Source: Rutidosis leptorrhynchoides (lineage: Eukaryota > Streptophyta > Magnoliopsida > Asterales > Asteraceae). From it: DNA of 64,000 nt. Location: assembly GCF_046630445.1 (NCBI RefSeq), contig NC_092341.1:26240001-26304000 (forward strand), written 5' to 3'. A program made the translations under genes and the position numbers. Under the pieces are notes generated by a model that searched no databases, was not told the DNA's origin, and was given only the letters and a program-made list of their open reading frames with translations. Shown here piece after piece: positions 11,002 through 22,114 of the stretch; the first letter of the stretch is position 1, and each line of letters starts with the position of its first letter.

Positions 11002-13216
11002 TTATCCACACCTCAAAAGAAATTTCGTCCCGAAATTTAGTTGGAAGTAGTAGTTGTTGAATCTTCCTCGAGATCTTGCATTGCCAATTCTACGAGTGAG
11101 GGAGAAGTACGTCCTAGGGTATTTCAACGAATTTTGACGGTCGGGATCATATGTTGTTTTAGGGTTTGGCTTCACGATTTATGGTTTCAACCGGTCCTCC
11201 TAGGAAGTGAGGGTTATCGTCGATAGTGAGTTCATCAAAGGAGATAACAAGTTCTCGTTTCGCAAAACACGTCTTCGAGTTGATACATCGAATGTAGGAT
11301 AAACGGAGACCCAAAATGAGTCGGAAAAGTCTAAACGGCTAGCGACGGGTCCAAAACACCCCAAGAATTTAAAGGATCAAAATATCGCGGATTTAGCTTC
11401 CTACGTTTTCCCGAAACGGATTGCACCTTTCCAAGGTGCGACTCTTAACGTGACGCGGTTTCCCACGTGGAATTTGAAATGCTTACGTCTAACATCGGCG
11501 TAGCTCTTGGTGATTACGAGTCACGTAGGGTTTTACCTGAATATGAATAAATTTTCTCGGTTGCTCATGAATAACCTCGGCCCCGGTGAATTGGTCATCG
11601 TTTACTTGGTTCGACAAAAGGAGAATGACGTTTCCGGTCATATAAGGTTTCGAAGGCGTGGCGTCAATACTCGAATGAAAATTTTGTAGTAAGAGAGTTT
11701 GATTAAAGGCAAAGACGTTTCTCAAGAAAATTTGAAGTTGGTAATACAAATTCGTATTATGGTTTTCAAGACTTAAATCGTATGTTTGTTCGGTCCGTCG
11801 GGTTGTGGATGGTACGCGGTACTCATGTCTAAACGCGGTCCCGAGGCTTTTTGTGAGGCACTCCAAAATCTAGAAGTGAAACGAGGATCTCGATCCGAAA
11901 CGGGGTATATTTCCCTAAGGCATATTGAACAAGTTTGCTAGGAATTGAAAACGTTAGCTAGGACAAGTTTCTCAAGAAAATTCGCGTCGCGGAAGGTTTA
12001 CCGGTTTCCAAAAACGTTCGTCGGGGAAAGTTCTTATCGGGTTTTGAAAACGATTGTTAGGACTATCCACCCTCGCGGCGAATACTAGTATAACGTGAAG
12101 GGTCTCTCTCTCCATTGAGAGTTTAGAATAAAATATTTCCCGAACCGGAATTAAAAGGGTGATGCAAGAGAAGTTTCCGCCTCGATGTGAGCATAACGAG
12201 TAAATTGTAGTTAGTCAATAAGACTGTGCGAGGACGAGCTAGTATACCCGTGTGACATACGGTTGAAGTCGAATGGAATCGGTAATTCATTCGGAAGCAT
12301 AAATATAATTTGACAATAATTGAAGGTGTGTCCCCGGTATGGTTGTTATAAATATTCTCGGAGTTTTCGGATGTCCAAACATGAAAAGATGAAGTCATGT
12401 ACATGGCACATGGTGGTGTTTAGGTTGATCGAGTCTAACCACCATCACGCGTCACTAGAACTTTGGTATGTCTTACCGTAATATAACCACGTTGATCGAG
12501 TGTCGTTATATTACGCTAACTCATACCTCCATTCCCACATCACTCTATAGATTCAAGTTCGTGTCATCACGAAAATCTAAAATGAACAAAATGTAACGAC
12601 GTCTCAAACGTGACTCGTATTAAATCGAAATAGTTTCTACAACTCTAAAGAAGCGTTTCCCCGCGGGAAGTGTATAAACGATTGTTAACGTCAAATCGGT
12701 TCGATTCAAACAATAGTGTATTTAGGTATGAAAAGAGTAACGAGTCATGATAACGAGTAGCACGCAACCGTAGTGATAAATGTTGATGACGATACTCACC
12801 TAGAGTAGTGATGGTAGTAACACCAAAAAGTAGATAGTAAGAAACACCAGTGGGAAACCGATAGTAAGTTGAAACGGTGGCAATTAACAATCCGGGAGAC
12901 AGAGTTCCCGAACAAGTGTGACTAATGAAGTCGTCGTCATCCATACGTGTATGAATCATGAATTTACGTGTGTCACCAGAAAGTGGCGGAATACGAGTTC
13001 GTATGATGAAGGTTGGGTACCATTAAAAAGTTTGCCTAAGAATGATTCAAGTATAATGCACAAGTAGTCAAGTAAGTGCTATCTATAGCAAATGTATGTC
13101 AGAATGCAATGGCTAACTATCCGGTTGTAGTCTAGACTCACTAATGCGTCCTAACGACTCTGTTAGACACACTAATGCACGTCCTAGTTCCCTACAACCA
13201 ACGCTCTGATACCATC
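11002..13216 (-). mobile_element. Interior of gypsy E, pol relic
   Basis: Minus-strand similarity to the last part of Tekay-type pol is recognisable between about 11380 and 12000: a stretch comparable to the KVSPWKG and HPQTDG regions of elements A and B. From about 12000 to 13190 I see no clear domain. The segment is much shorter than a full interior (about 5 kb or more) and is broken throughout. Confidence 0.65.
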
Positions 13217-15730
13217 TGTAGCGACCCGACCAAAACCGTTATTGACGGCGCCGCTACTTAGGTCCCGTTGCGTGGTCGTAGTCCCTATATGAGACTCGTT
13301 TGACCAAAATTATGTCGCATTCATTTGAAAGGTACAAGACTTGCAAGTTTAGTTTTCAAAACCGTTCGACAACAAGTCTAAGATTACAAAAATTGTAAAG
13401 TATAAATGACATAACTGGCGACATAATATAAGTTGAAAATCACAGTTGCTATAAATAGCGTAAGTATGTAAACAAAAGTTTGAATCCAAAGGTGCTATCA
13501 CTAGCGTATGTATGTATGTATGCTTGACTCCAAGCAAGAAATCAGAGTGTATGCATGTATGCTTGACCCCAAGCAAGCATGAATGTACGCGGAAGCATGT
13601 ATCAAATAGCCAAGTATGAACCTGAGAAACATATAGAAAACTGTCAACGAAAAACGTTGGTGAAATCATAGGTGTATTTGTAAACGTTATATTTTGAACC
13701 ACAATAGTTTGTATAGATGATTATCCAAATCGTATTTATTCCGAAGAATGTAGTTTGTATTGCGAGCACCCAATTACCAAAGCTTAACTGAATCTTCCCT
13801 CTGAATTTTGAATATAGTGTTAGAACATACACTATGCACGTTGAAATTATATTTCATCCACTAACGGTAGCGAACCGTCTGAATGAGGGTTCGTTAAACC
13901 CGTATGGCCATACAACATAATCACTCGCTTACACTTACACCCTGCAAGTGGAACTAATGATAATTGGATTGAGGACTTTTGTTCTAACTCGTCTGTATCT
14001 TTGTATTCGTATTGTGTTCAAAGTATAAAAGTATGAAAAGTATATATACATGTGAAATGTATATAAGTATGTAATGTATATGTTTCTCAGCCCACGATTT
14101 AAAAGAATAAAAGTTGTTGAAAAGGTGGGACTATGATCTCACCTCGAGTGCACGAGTATAAAAGTACTTCAACAAGTAAACGTGTGCATGAAAGTTGCTT
14201 AGCCTTGACCTAAACAAGTAAGTTGTATCAATTAACCGGTTACGACACAAGGTCGGGTGAAATGTGTTCAATTAGTCCTATGGCTCGTTACGACTCGATT
14301 AAGTATAGCATGTGAATCACGTTGTCAAGTTTCATGCGAGAATGAAGTATAAAAACATGTTAGAACGATTGCATAAAAGTTTGGTTAAGTTTGACTAAAA
14401 GTCAAACTTGGTCAAAGTCAACGAAAAAGTCAACACGTTCGGGTTCGGTCCCGAACTATTTTTCTGAGGTTTTTATTCATATATAAGCATATTAGAACAA
14501 GTTTCATGTGAATCGGAGGTCGATAGCTAGTCAAACATTTCGCGTGAAATGCGCCAAAGTGAGCAGAATCTGGCCAGGCGATTCTGCGCGCCGCGCGGGG
14601 ATGTGGCGCGCCGCGCCACTGCCTGGCCAGAGAATTCTGGTCAGTTTTCCAAGTATGCACGAACCAAAACACAAACATTCCCATTTTATGATCCGCAAAC
14701 AATTAGAACATGTATTTTATATCCTCGGAAAGCTATTTCGACAAGGAATACAACTAACCACATATCATTAATCAAAAACATCATTTACAATAACCGAAAA
14801 CTCGTCAATTGATCAAGAAAGGTTTATTTTCAAAGTTTCAAGTTCGTAAAACGTATTTTATGATTCGGGAATCCAATTTACACATACGATATGCCGTTTT
14901 GAAGGTAATGAAGCATACATTACTACTAAACACTAACAATTAACACTCCATGGCATTTAAGCATCCAAAAGTTCATGTCAAGAACTATCAAACCCTAGTC
15001 AAACATCACAAAATCAATATTCATGTTTTTGAAGTTTTCTTAATCAACCTACGCATCAAAACGAAGCTAGTGATACTAGTAACACAATTAAAACATGCAC
15101 TTTAACAATCTAACAACATTAACTCATCTAAAATCAAGGATTAAGCAAACCCATTTCAAGTTCATGCTAGTTACTCCAAAAACAACAAATCGAGCAAACA
15201 AAACATATATTCATGTTATACACGAGCCATAGACACTAACTAACACAATTTCAAGTCAAAAACACGAATTTAAAGAAATCTAGAGTTTTAGAAATGTTAC
15301 CCAAACGAGATGAAGTTGGTATCAAATTGTAGAGGATGAAGAGAGGATTCCAAATATGTAATTTGTTTTGAAGTTTGCTCCCCGATCCGAATTTAGATGA
15401 TGAATTATGTTTGTGTTCTTGAGAGAAAAAAAGAAAGAAAGAGAGAGAGAGAGAGGGATTGAATGGTGGAAAAATGGGTTGACTAGTTGACCTAGTCAAC
15501 TAGTTTGCCCATTTGGCAACTCCGGTCCCTCGAGTTTCAAAGCGGGTGCGGGATTTAACCGATCGAATATTTTTAAAACGCAAGTTAACGAGAGATGTTA
15601 TAATTGAATGACGGAATTATTATGAACGTTAGTCAACGGAAACTACGAATTTAAATAACGAAAAGTATTATTTTAAAAAAAAAAAGACGGTGTTAAAAAT
15701 AAATTTAACGGAAAAACGCGGGATGTTACA
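13217..15730 (-). repeat. 5' LTR of gypsy E
   Basis: Nearly identical to 8488-11001, with the same palindromes (about 14583-14618), TATA-like site and module. The primer-binding site lies directly to its left, as expected for a minus-strand element. Confidence 0.88.
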
Positions 15731-15735
15731 TTGCA

Positions 15736-16291
15736 TAATACAAATGAAAGAAGAGTATCAAAAGTGACAGAACAAAATATAAATGCTGACGAGGCGCCAA
15801 AGCCATAGACGGTCTAAACGGTCATAAGTTTGATGGAAACGAATGGTATGTTGGTAAGGCTCAGAAAAGACTAAAAGGGAATAGGAATTGAAATAAGGGT
15901 TTAAGCAAACCATGAAGGAGACTGTAGACAAGTCACAAGGGCTAAACTTGTACATAAAAGATTTAGATGATAAAGTTTCAGATGAAAACCTCATATTCTT
16001 CTCATATAAGACAACCAGATTAAAATGAGATACGTTCAATTAACAACTCTGATGATCTTTATACCAAAGCACTGTCAACCGCTGTTTTCAGAACACACGT
16101 TTACAATATTGGCATGGAGCAAGTTCAAAATATGTGACGACTCAGGGATGTCTACTTGAGGGGGAGTCAACTCTACACTGCACTCTTTTTCCCTTGACTA
16201 AAGTTTTTATCCCACTGGGTTTTTCTTTAGTAAGGTTTTTAATGAGACAGTACTAGTTGCACTCTAATAAAATTGGTCATCCAAGGGGGAG
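15736..16291 (+). mobile_element. 3' end of copia G interior
   Basis: After element E the copia reading resumes with RNase H similarity, is interrupted by the host-gene fragment at 15782-15992, and resumes with a stretch comparable to copia C-termini (LYTKALSTAVFRTHVYNIGM at about 16060). It ends in the polypurine tract before the LTR at 16292. Broken in several places. Confidence 0.75.
15782..15992 (+). pseudogene. Captured poly(A)-binding protein fragment in copia G
   Basis: The DNA reads in pieces as NADEA, LNGHKFDGNEWYVGKAQKR, TMKETVDKSQGLNLYIKDLD and SDEN. Plant cytoplasmic poly(A)-binding proteins have NADEAA...LNGK(K)FDDKEWYVGKAQKKSERE and FEQTMKE..DKSQGLNLYIKNLDDS at the end of RRM3 and start of RRM4, an mRNA-binding region. 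The block lies precisely within the RNase H part of the copia: copia similarity is on both sides. It is about 211 bp, in sense with the element, no intron is visible, and it carries several breaks. A second, roughly 70 percent similar copy lies in element C at 44574-44782. Confidence 0.82.
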
Positions 16292-16520
16292 TGTTATAAT
16301 ATGAGTACAAAAAGTCATATGGATGATAAATTTTAGTCAACTTTGTATAGCTTGTATAGTAATATTTTACACTATAAATAAGGCCTCTATGTTAGCCTTC
16401 AAAAAACACACTTTGATATATATTTCATATATATAAACTCTCTCTCTTTTCTTACTTATATGTATAAGTCTCTACTTAGTAAATAAGCAAAAGGTAGTTA
16501 TAAACTACTAAATTACAACA
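16292..16520 (+). repeat. 3' LTR of copia G
   Basis: Identical to 3410-3638 except at one base by eye, followed by the TAAGT duplication at 16521-16525. Confidence 0.88.
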
Positions 16521-16606
16521 TAAGTATTAATGTTTTCTCTTGTTCTTCCTGAGAGAGTGACAAACATTAACAATGATGAAATTGTTACTTGTAAAAATAG
16601 ACTTAC

Positions 16607-16751
16607 AGTGTGAAATGGAACATTATCCTTGACCATAAACTGAAATAGCTCAACATTTTCATGATTTTTCCACCATTTCTCCCACTCAGGCATGTAACAT
16701 TTAGTAATGGAGACATATCCAAATGGTTCATCAAACCATACAAAAAAAAAT
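16607..16751 (-). pseudogene. Methionyl-tRNA synthetase fragment, upstream exon
   Basis: A 145-nt minus-strand exon begins after a CACTAG acceptor and ends at a GTAAGT donor. It reads [20 protein letters not shown] then [20 protein letters not shown] and KDNVPFHT. Plant cytosolic methionyl-tRNA synthetases carry VFYVWFDAPIGYVSIT...[28 protein letters not shown] here, part of the class I Rossmann catalytic domain that activates methionine. The downstream exon (about 3293-2761) lies across copia G, so the element inserted into this intron. Retained introns show a genomic copy rather than a processed retrocopy. No exons upstream of 16751 were found, so it is a fragment. Confidence 0.85.
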
Positions 16752-17640
16752 CTAGTGAAAACATAGTAATAGAGTCCAAAGGCATGTATGGAATAGTCGA
16801 ACAAAAAAATGTGACAATGAAATATCAAATTACCGTGATATAGAAGACGCCTAAAAGACATCGAAAAGCTTCAACGATAACCTACAAACAACAACAACCT
16901 ACAAACAACAACATCAACAACAACAGTAATCAAACATTCAATGACGATTTCGCACAAAACATACTTAAAACGCACAAAACAAAAACAGTTCAAATACCTG
17001 TATTATTATGATATATAGATATATATGATATATAGATCATAAAAGATATTTAAAAACGATTATAATTAAAAATTGGGAGTTTCAATTCAAATACCTGTAT
17101 ACTCCGTATAACATTAAATCTGATGGTTAAGAAACCCAGCCACGAGTCGTTTCATTATGTTGCCAAATCGAGGAGGGTTTTAATCGAAGATAGTCAGGGT
17201 TTTATGTTGCCGAATCGCTACGTTAAAAAGAGCATCGAAGATAATCGAGAACCAAGTTTCGGAATCAAAATTGAAGAACGAAATCAAGATCAAGATACAG
17301 ATTGAAATGGCTATTGATATATAAAATTTGTACGGTTTTGTAGACAAAAACGTTACAATTTAATCGGTGGTAGTGGAGTCGGCTTGCGTCATATGAAGCC
17401 ATCATCGACGATGAAACAGTTCCTGTGGGTTTCAATTTTGAAGAGAGAGGGGTTTGGTTTGAGCAGAGAAAAATAGGGCGACGGTTATCAATGGAGAGTA
17501 ATCGCACGGAGGATAGTCCTTAATTTTTGTTTGTTTAATTAAAAAAAAAAGGAGAAAATCAGATAAGCTAGACACGTGGCGTATTGAAAAAATAGGGGAA
17601 TGTGGGTCTGACACATTGGATGTAAACATCATGCTTTATG
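16752..17640. other. Host flank of the synthetase fragment, no assured gene
   Basis: 16860-16925 is a CAACAACAA-rich patch. A plus-strand frame at 17123-17305 (60 codons, MVKKPSHESFHYVAKSRRVL...) is charged and matches nothing I know. Overlapping minus-strand frames are no better. The GA-rich stretch around 17430-17500 looks like a 5' leader of a gene read leftward, but I cannot support an exon. Confidence 0.35.
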
Positions 17641-18408
17641 TGAGGAAGGGATATAATTGAAGTTCAAGAGCTTAAAGCTCATTTTAAGTTCCTAATTTTG
17701 TCGAGAAAACAAATAACTTGAATAAAATTTTAAATCTTTAGAGACAAGGTAAGAGAACATGATCAACCTTTGATACACAAACAAATTATCGTTATTGGTA
17801 CTCCTTTACTTTTATCACACTCTTCTTCACTTCATACCCTGACCGTGTTGATTTTTTTTTATTATGATTCGATATATACTGCATTAAAGAAATTATTTAG
17901 ATGATCCTGTATTTTACATTAAATTTCATGTGGAGTCCATATATTCTATTTTGACTATATATAGATACGGATACATACATATGTCCAATATATGAAAATG
18001 CGTTTACTTTGCCACTTTTCTTTTCTTTTCTTTATTCCAGTGTAATTAGAAAAAAAACAAATGTAAAGTGTGTTGAAACTTGGATCTCGAGGTATCTTAT
18101 GCAAATACAAAAATTTAATATTCGTAATAAACAGTAAAGCTTTATTTAATTTATATATTAAAAATAAAATAATACGGAGTAGTACAGTATAGTATAAACA
18201 TATCTCATGCATTGCATCAGAAGATGGGTTATCTTTATTATTACTCGAGATCTACGTGTCACTAAAACTAGAAAATTGGTAATTTAATGACTCATGAGTC
18301 ATGACTCATGACTATATATTATTTGGCTGTCATTCTACACATGATTTATAGATATATAGGCCTTATTTTTCATTTCCATATCTTAAATGTGTTAGTATTA
18401 ATTTGATA
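17641..18408. other. AT-rich intergenic sequence
   Basis: No gene seen. It includes one copy of TACGGAGTA (18173-18181) and a short triple GACTCATGA-type repeat near 18285-18312. Nothing else stands out. Confidence 0.5.
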
Positions 18409-18640
18409 CTCTCTGTCTCTTAAAAAATGTCCGACTTATTAGGGAGTATTCTAAATTTATTTTTCACATATAGAAACTAATATATTAAATATCATGAAAT
18501 TACCTATTTTACTTTTTTTATTACTGTTAGTCACTTATTCCTTAATTAAATTCAGTACGGTTATTATTATAAAGATAAAACACACATTTAATAAACATAT
18601 TTTAAATTTACTATAAACTGTTAGAGGAGACGGATGGAGC
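18409..18640. mobile_element. Stowaway-like MITE
   Basis: The left end TACTCTCTGTCTCTTAAAA and right end GAGGAGACGGATGGAGCA form imperfect inverted repeats of the CTCCCTCCGTCTC type typical of plant Stowaway (mariner-like) MITEs. The interior is AT-rich with ATGTCCGACTTATTAGGGAGTA near the left end. The flanking dinucleotide TA is present on the left only, and the unit is diverged, so it is probably old. Confidence 0.6.
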
Positions 18641-19380
18641 ATTTTGTGATTAAAAATTACATAACGTTATCACTCCATTTAATGTATACATTTTGCGGTT
18701 CCGCAAATCAATAGAACCAAAAATCGGGGTCACACCTAAAAAATGATAAATTTTATAACAACGGAAACGTTTTCGAAAAGAAAACGAATTTAACAAGAAG
18801 TACAAAAAAGGACCTCGGTGAGACTCGTACTTAGAAAGCGGTACCAACAAACTATCTATATCGAGTCTCACCTAACCTAAACCGAAACTAAAAGCAAACG
18901 ATACGACGAGCTACAAATTCTAATAATACTACTAAACATGAAACGTGAAACCGAAAAACGAACTCAAATGTCCTTACTAACAATTACAATTACAATTACA
19001 ACGAAAATTAGTGTCTTCTAACACAACAACTAATCAATTCCACACTTTATATTTCTCGTATAGATGCAAATTTTAATTCAGTTGATAATGGAATGTTGTC
19101 GTCCACATAATAAAGAAAAAAATGTAGGCTAGTGGTGGTGGTTTTGTCCCGTGAGCTTGTGTCCCATGATGCCGTGATTGATGCCAAAACTCAAATTTAA
19201 AATTAAAATAAAAAATAAAAAAATTCTTGGACTACAGTTTACATGTATTTACAATCAACCCCCTATACTATTTAATTATTCGAAAACACACCCTTTTCTT
19301 TTTGACACTTTAGCCTCACCCAAATACAATTGCAAGGCACAAATAAATGTCATATTTGCCCCTTTCCGATTATTCTTTCA
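18641..19380. other. Upstream region of the SAM-domain gene
   Basis: AT-rich, with an ACAATTACAATTACAATTACAACG simple run around 18979-19002. No gene. The final 60 bases hold the promoter of the next gene. Confidence 0.5.
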
Positions 19381-19388
19381 TATAAATA
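19381..19388 (+). promoter_or_regulatory. TATA box of the SAM-domain gene
   Basis: TATAAATA lies 46-53 bases before the ATG at 19434. Transcription would start about 30 bases downstream, leaving a 5' leader of only about 20 nt. Inference from position and consensus. Confidence 0.6.
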
Positions 19389-19433
19389 ACTTCATATTTC
19401 ACTCATAGTTTCATATTACACAAAGTAACAAAA

Positions 19434-20060
19434 ATGCAGCAAGCCATTGACTGGTTTTCTTGGCTATCAAAAACCGGGCTCGAACCTTCACTTGTATACG
19501 AATACGGGATGTCTTTCTCTCGAAACGAGCTAGAAGAAGACGATATAGCTTATTTCAATCACGAATTCCTTCAAAGTATGGGAATCTCAATAGCCAAACA
19601 TAGGTTAGAGATACTCAAACTTGCAATGAAACAAAAAGGATCAAATGGTTCACACCCCATGTCAAAATTCATTTTCGCTATGAAGAAAACAAAGAGGACA
19701 TTGGCTAAGTACATTCGAACATTGGTGCACCGTGACGATTCATCGGCCTTGGTCTTGGTTCGTAAAAGTTATGGTTCAAAGTGGAAAGGGACCATGTTAA
19801 GAAGAAACAAAAGATTGGTCACTTTTAAACAAGCTACTCCTACTCTTTTGCTCACTAATGGAAACCATAAGGGCAATAGTATTAGAATAAATAGCTTATC
19901 GAACCCGTTGGTTTATGAAATTCGATATGATCAAGAAAGAAAAGATGGTGATGATCATGAGAGTCATGATGAAGAAGATGGTGGTGACGATTATTGGACC
20001 GGTGGTGGTGTTCAAGAGATCAAATGGGATACCATGTTTCAGAATTTGAAACCTACTTGA
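19434..20060 (+). CDS. SAM-domain protein, single exon, 208 aa
   Basis: The ATG at 19434 opens one uninterrupted frame. Residues about 4-64 form a sterile alpha motif: DWFSWLSKTGLEPSLVYEYG, then NELEEDDIAYFNHEFLQSMG and ISIAKHRLEILKLA. The MGI...HRLEIL helix-5 signature is typical of the family. Plants have a small family with this exact start (DWFSWLS) and the C-terminal WDTMFQNLKPT. SAM domains mediate protein-protein or RNA contacts; the role of this family is not established. The middle is basic (residues about 80-130), then an acidic Asp/Glu/His stretch (residues about 166-190). No signal peptide or membrane segment is present, so a cytosolic or nuclear location is likely. AATAAATAA at about 20141 may serve polyadenylation. 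The gene looks intact and is the only host gene in this stretch. Confidence 0.9.
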   Translation: MQQAIDWFSWLSKTGLEPSLVYEYGMSFSRNELEEDDIAYFNHEFLQSMGISIAKHRLEILKLAMKQKGSNGSHPMSKFIFAMKKTKRTLAKYIRTLVHRDDSSALVLVRKSYGSKWKGTMLRRNKRLVTFKQATPTLLLTNGNHKGNSIRINSLSNPLVYEIRYDQERKDGDDHESHDEEDGGDDYWTGGGVQEIKWDTMFQNLKPT

Positions 20061-20074
20061 TGTTGTAGCAAATC

Positions 20075-20105
<31 letters not shown>

Positions 20106-21648
20106 GCTCAATCTAAAAATGTCTGTTTTCTTGTTTGAAATAAATAATTAACAGAATTAATAATGGTGAGAGAGATGCTATTTTTCAATGTTCTTCCACC
20201 AAAGAAGTTGTATCACTAGTTCTTTATTTGCTTTGGTAATAGTCTCTGTAACTACTTTAATAAAGTGTACCATTATACTGTAGTAATTATTTAATTACAG
20301 GTCTTACTACTATAAGAAATTAAAATTAAATAAACTCAAGATTATCAGTATTATTTTAATTTTAAAAAGGTAGAAGGATTTCTCTGTTTCGACTACCGAA
20401 GAGCGAATAATCCGACCTCATACTCTAATGTACTCAGTCAAGCACGAGCAGATTACTTGCTGACTGTTTCCAACCCATCGCTGGCTGTAATTTCAAAATC
20501 TGATTATTTTTTACCAAATGTCAATAAGAACTACTCTGTAATTGTTTGGTAAAAGTCAATACTAGATTTTTACTATCATGTTCCATTTGTTGCGCTTTTT
20601 GTGTTTGTGTCGGGTGATTCAATGTCTTCTTTGTCGGGTGTACCTCTAACTTCTATGTAATTTTATCGGCGGGGCAGTTGATTGGGTCTGTATGGTTACA
20701 AGTAGTTTTAGAGTCGGATTCCGGCTTCATCAGATGTAAGTCACATGTTCTCGCCTCCAATGTTTCTTTCGGCATTTAATATCTTAGAAGTTTTTTGTTC
20801 AAGACATGAAATGACGTGATTGTTTGGATGTTTCAATAGTTTTGTGTTTGTTAAGGGTTTATTCAATGTTGGTCGTGCTTGTGGTCATTTGTTTGTTCAT
20901 GTTGGTTGTTAAAGTAGATCGTAAGATCTATTCAAAAAGATTTATGATCTCTATCACTTGTAACTCTTAACTTTTGGATCTATAAGTAAATTCATGTATA
21001 ACACATAAACTTCATAACTTGTATTCAAAACTTAAAACTTTAGTCAAAAACCTTTTTTTGTATGGTGAACAAGAGTTGACCCACCTTTGGATACAATTCA
21101 ATGTAATCGTGCACATGAGTCAAGTCAACCCATGTTTTTGAATGTTTGGCTACAATCTAAAGGGAGGTGGAGGACATACTTATTAGTCATGGATCCTTAT
21201 GGTCCACAAACGAAGTTTGCCTGCTAACCATCAAATGCTAATTGAAATTTTTGTCTTCAATTAAAATAAAAAATGAAAAATAAAAACCAATGTTTTATTC
21301 TCTCACAAAAAAATGGAGACCCACTTCTGTATGCACAACTGCATATCAAATTACAATCCCCTGTTGCAAAGGGTACACAACAACAAAGTTCAAGATAACT
21401 ACAAACTTAAATAGTTATACTTAATACTTAATACAATAACTAATAACTAACATAAATATAAAATAAGGCTCTCATGCTTCATGCTATATGTCAGCACTAC
21501 CAAATCAAGGGAGGAGTTGGTTGATTATACATCAATATTCAATATTACATATTAAACTAAAGTTCAAGTTACCCTGCATCTTTCAAAACACGCAAGCGCA
21601 AACATAAAACAATTATCTCAATCTGGACCCACACGAAAACCGTCATTT
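20061..21648. other. Intergenic and 3' region between two convergent genes
   Basis: The first 100 bases are the likely 3' UTR of the SAM gene, with an AT run at 20079-20105. The stretch 20370-20580 (with CCGACCTCATACTCTAATG) has the look of a dispersed repeat, but I cannot name a family. The last about 300 bases should be the 3' UTR of the transporter gene on the minus strand. No additional gene is seen. Confidence 0.45.
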
Positions 21649-22114
21649 TCAATGACCTGCACTCTGAGGCAAACGAAACGAACCACCAGCATAAAGCATA
21701 TGATAAACGGGTCGAATCCTGACGGTTAATACAACACTCAAAAGTGCACTCACACAACACACACCAGCAAGAACAAAAAATGTGAGTCTGAAACAGTCGG
21801 GACCCACGCATGTGGACCCACCTTGTTTAGCTTCCTCTGTATCATAAACATAACCGGCAAGCATCCCAGAAAATAACAGAGCCCCGATGGGGTTACCTAG
21901 TCCCATGAAGTTGAAAATAAGACCGAAATTTTTTAATCCGAAAAGCTCGGAACATGTCGGGATCATAACACCGAACTGAACACCGTAACAGATTCCGAGT
22001 AACGCTGTTGCGATATAGAGTGTACCGTTTATAGCTGAGGCGTATGTAAGATACGTCATCACCATAATTATTTGAGTTACAGTCGTCAAAATTGTGCGTG
22101 GAATCGCGTTCAAC
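21649..22114 (-). CDS. Exon 3 of the transporter (466 nt)
   Basis: Completes the split Arg codon and reads LNAIPRTILTTVTQ...GTLYIATALLGICYGVQFGV, then GLKNFGLIFNFMGLGNPIGA, and ends in a short polar tail with stop TGA at 21651-21649. FGLIFNF-type segments are standard in the C half of this family. Confidence 0.88.

Larger units (their letters stand above)
8488..15730 (-). mobile_element. Gypsy element E, short, very young, nested in copia G
   Basis: Two 2514-bp LTRs (8488-11001 and 13217-15730) with TGTAGCGACC...GGATGTTACA ends flank a 2.2-kb interior. TTGCA duplications lie at 8483-8487 and 15731-15735. Orientation is minus: the primer-binding site GCTCTGATACCA, read on the minus strand as TGGTATCAGAGC, is at 13203-13214, and a polypurine tract with GGGACGAAATTTC is at 11002-11040. 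By eye the LTRs differ at about four positions, which would mean well under 0.1 million years at an assumed 1.3e-8 substitutions per site per year. The interior holds only decayed gypsy integrase and C-terminal pol similarity, so the element is broken and non-autonomous. Confidence 0.9.
3410..16520 (+). mobile_element. Copia element G, LTR to LTR, broken, with nested insertion
   Basis: This element has 229-bp LTRs at 3410-3638 and 16292-16520, both starting TGTTATAATATGAG and ending ATTACAACA, that differ at one position by eye. Exact TAAGT duplications flank it (3405-3409, 16521-16525). The polypurine tract CCAAGGGGGAG abuts the 3' LTR. The interior holds a long non-coding leader with tandem arrays, relics of integrase, reverse transcriptase and RNase H in plus orientation, the nested element E (8488-15730) and a host-gene fragment (15782-15992). 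No gag was recognised. The coding part is broken many times over, yet the LTRs are nearly identical, so the last transposition was recent and needed proteins from elsewhere. Confidence 0.88.

Noticed and set aside
17123-17305. A 60-codon plus-strand frame as a small gene.
   Set aside because: No recognised motif, no TATA box, overlapped by equally long frames on the other strand. Mentioned only in the region entry.
20370-20580. A repeat or hidden exon with CCGACCTCATACTCTAATG.
   Set aside because: Looks dispersed, but no ends, duplication or coding frame could be supported.
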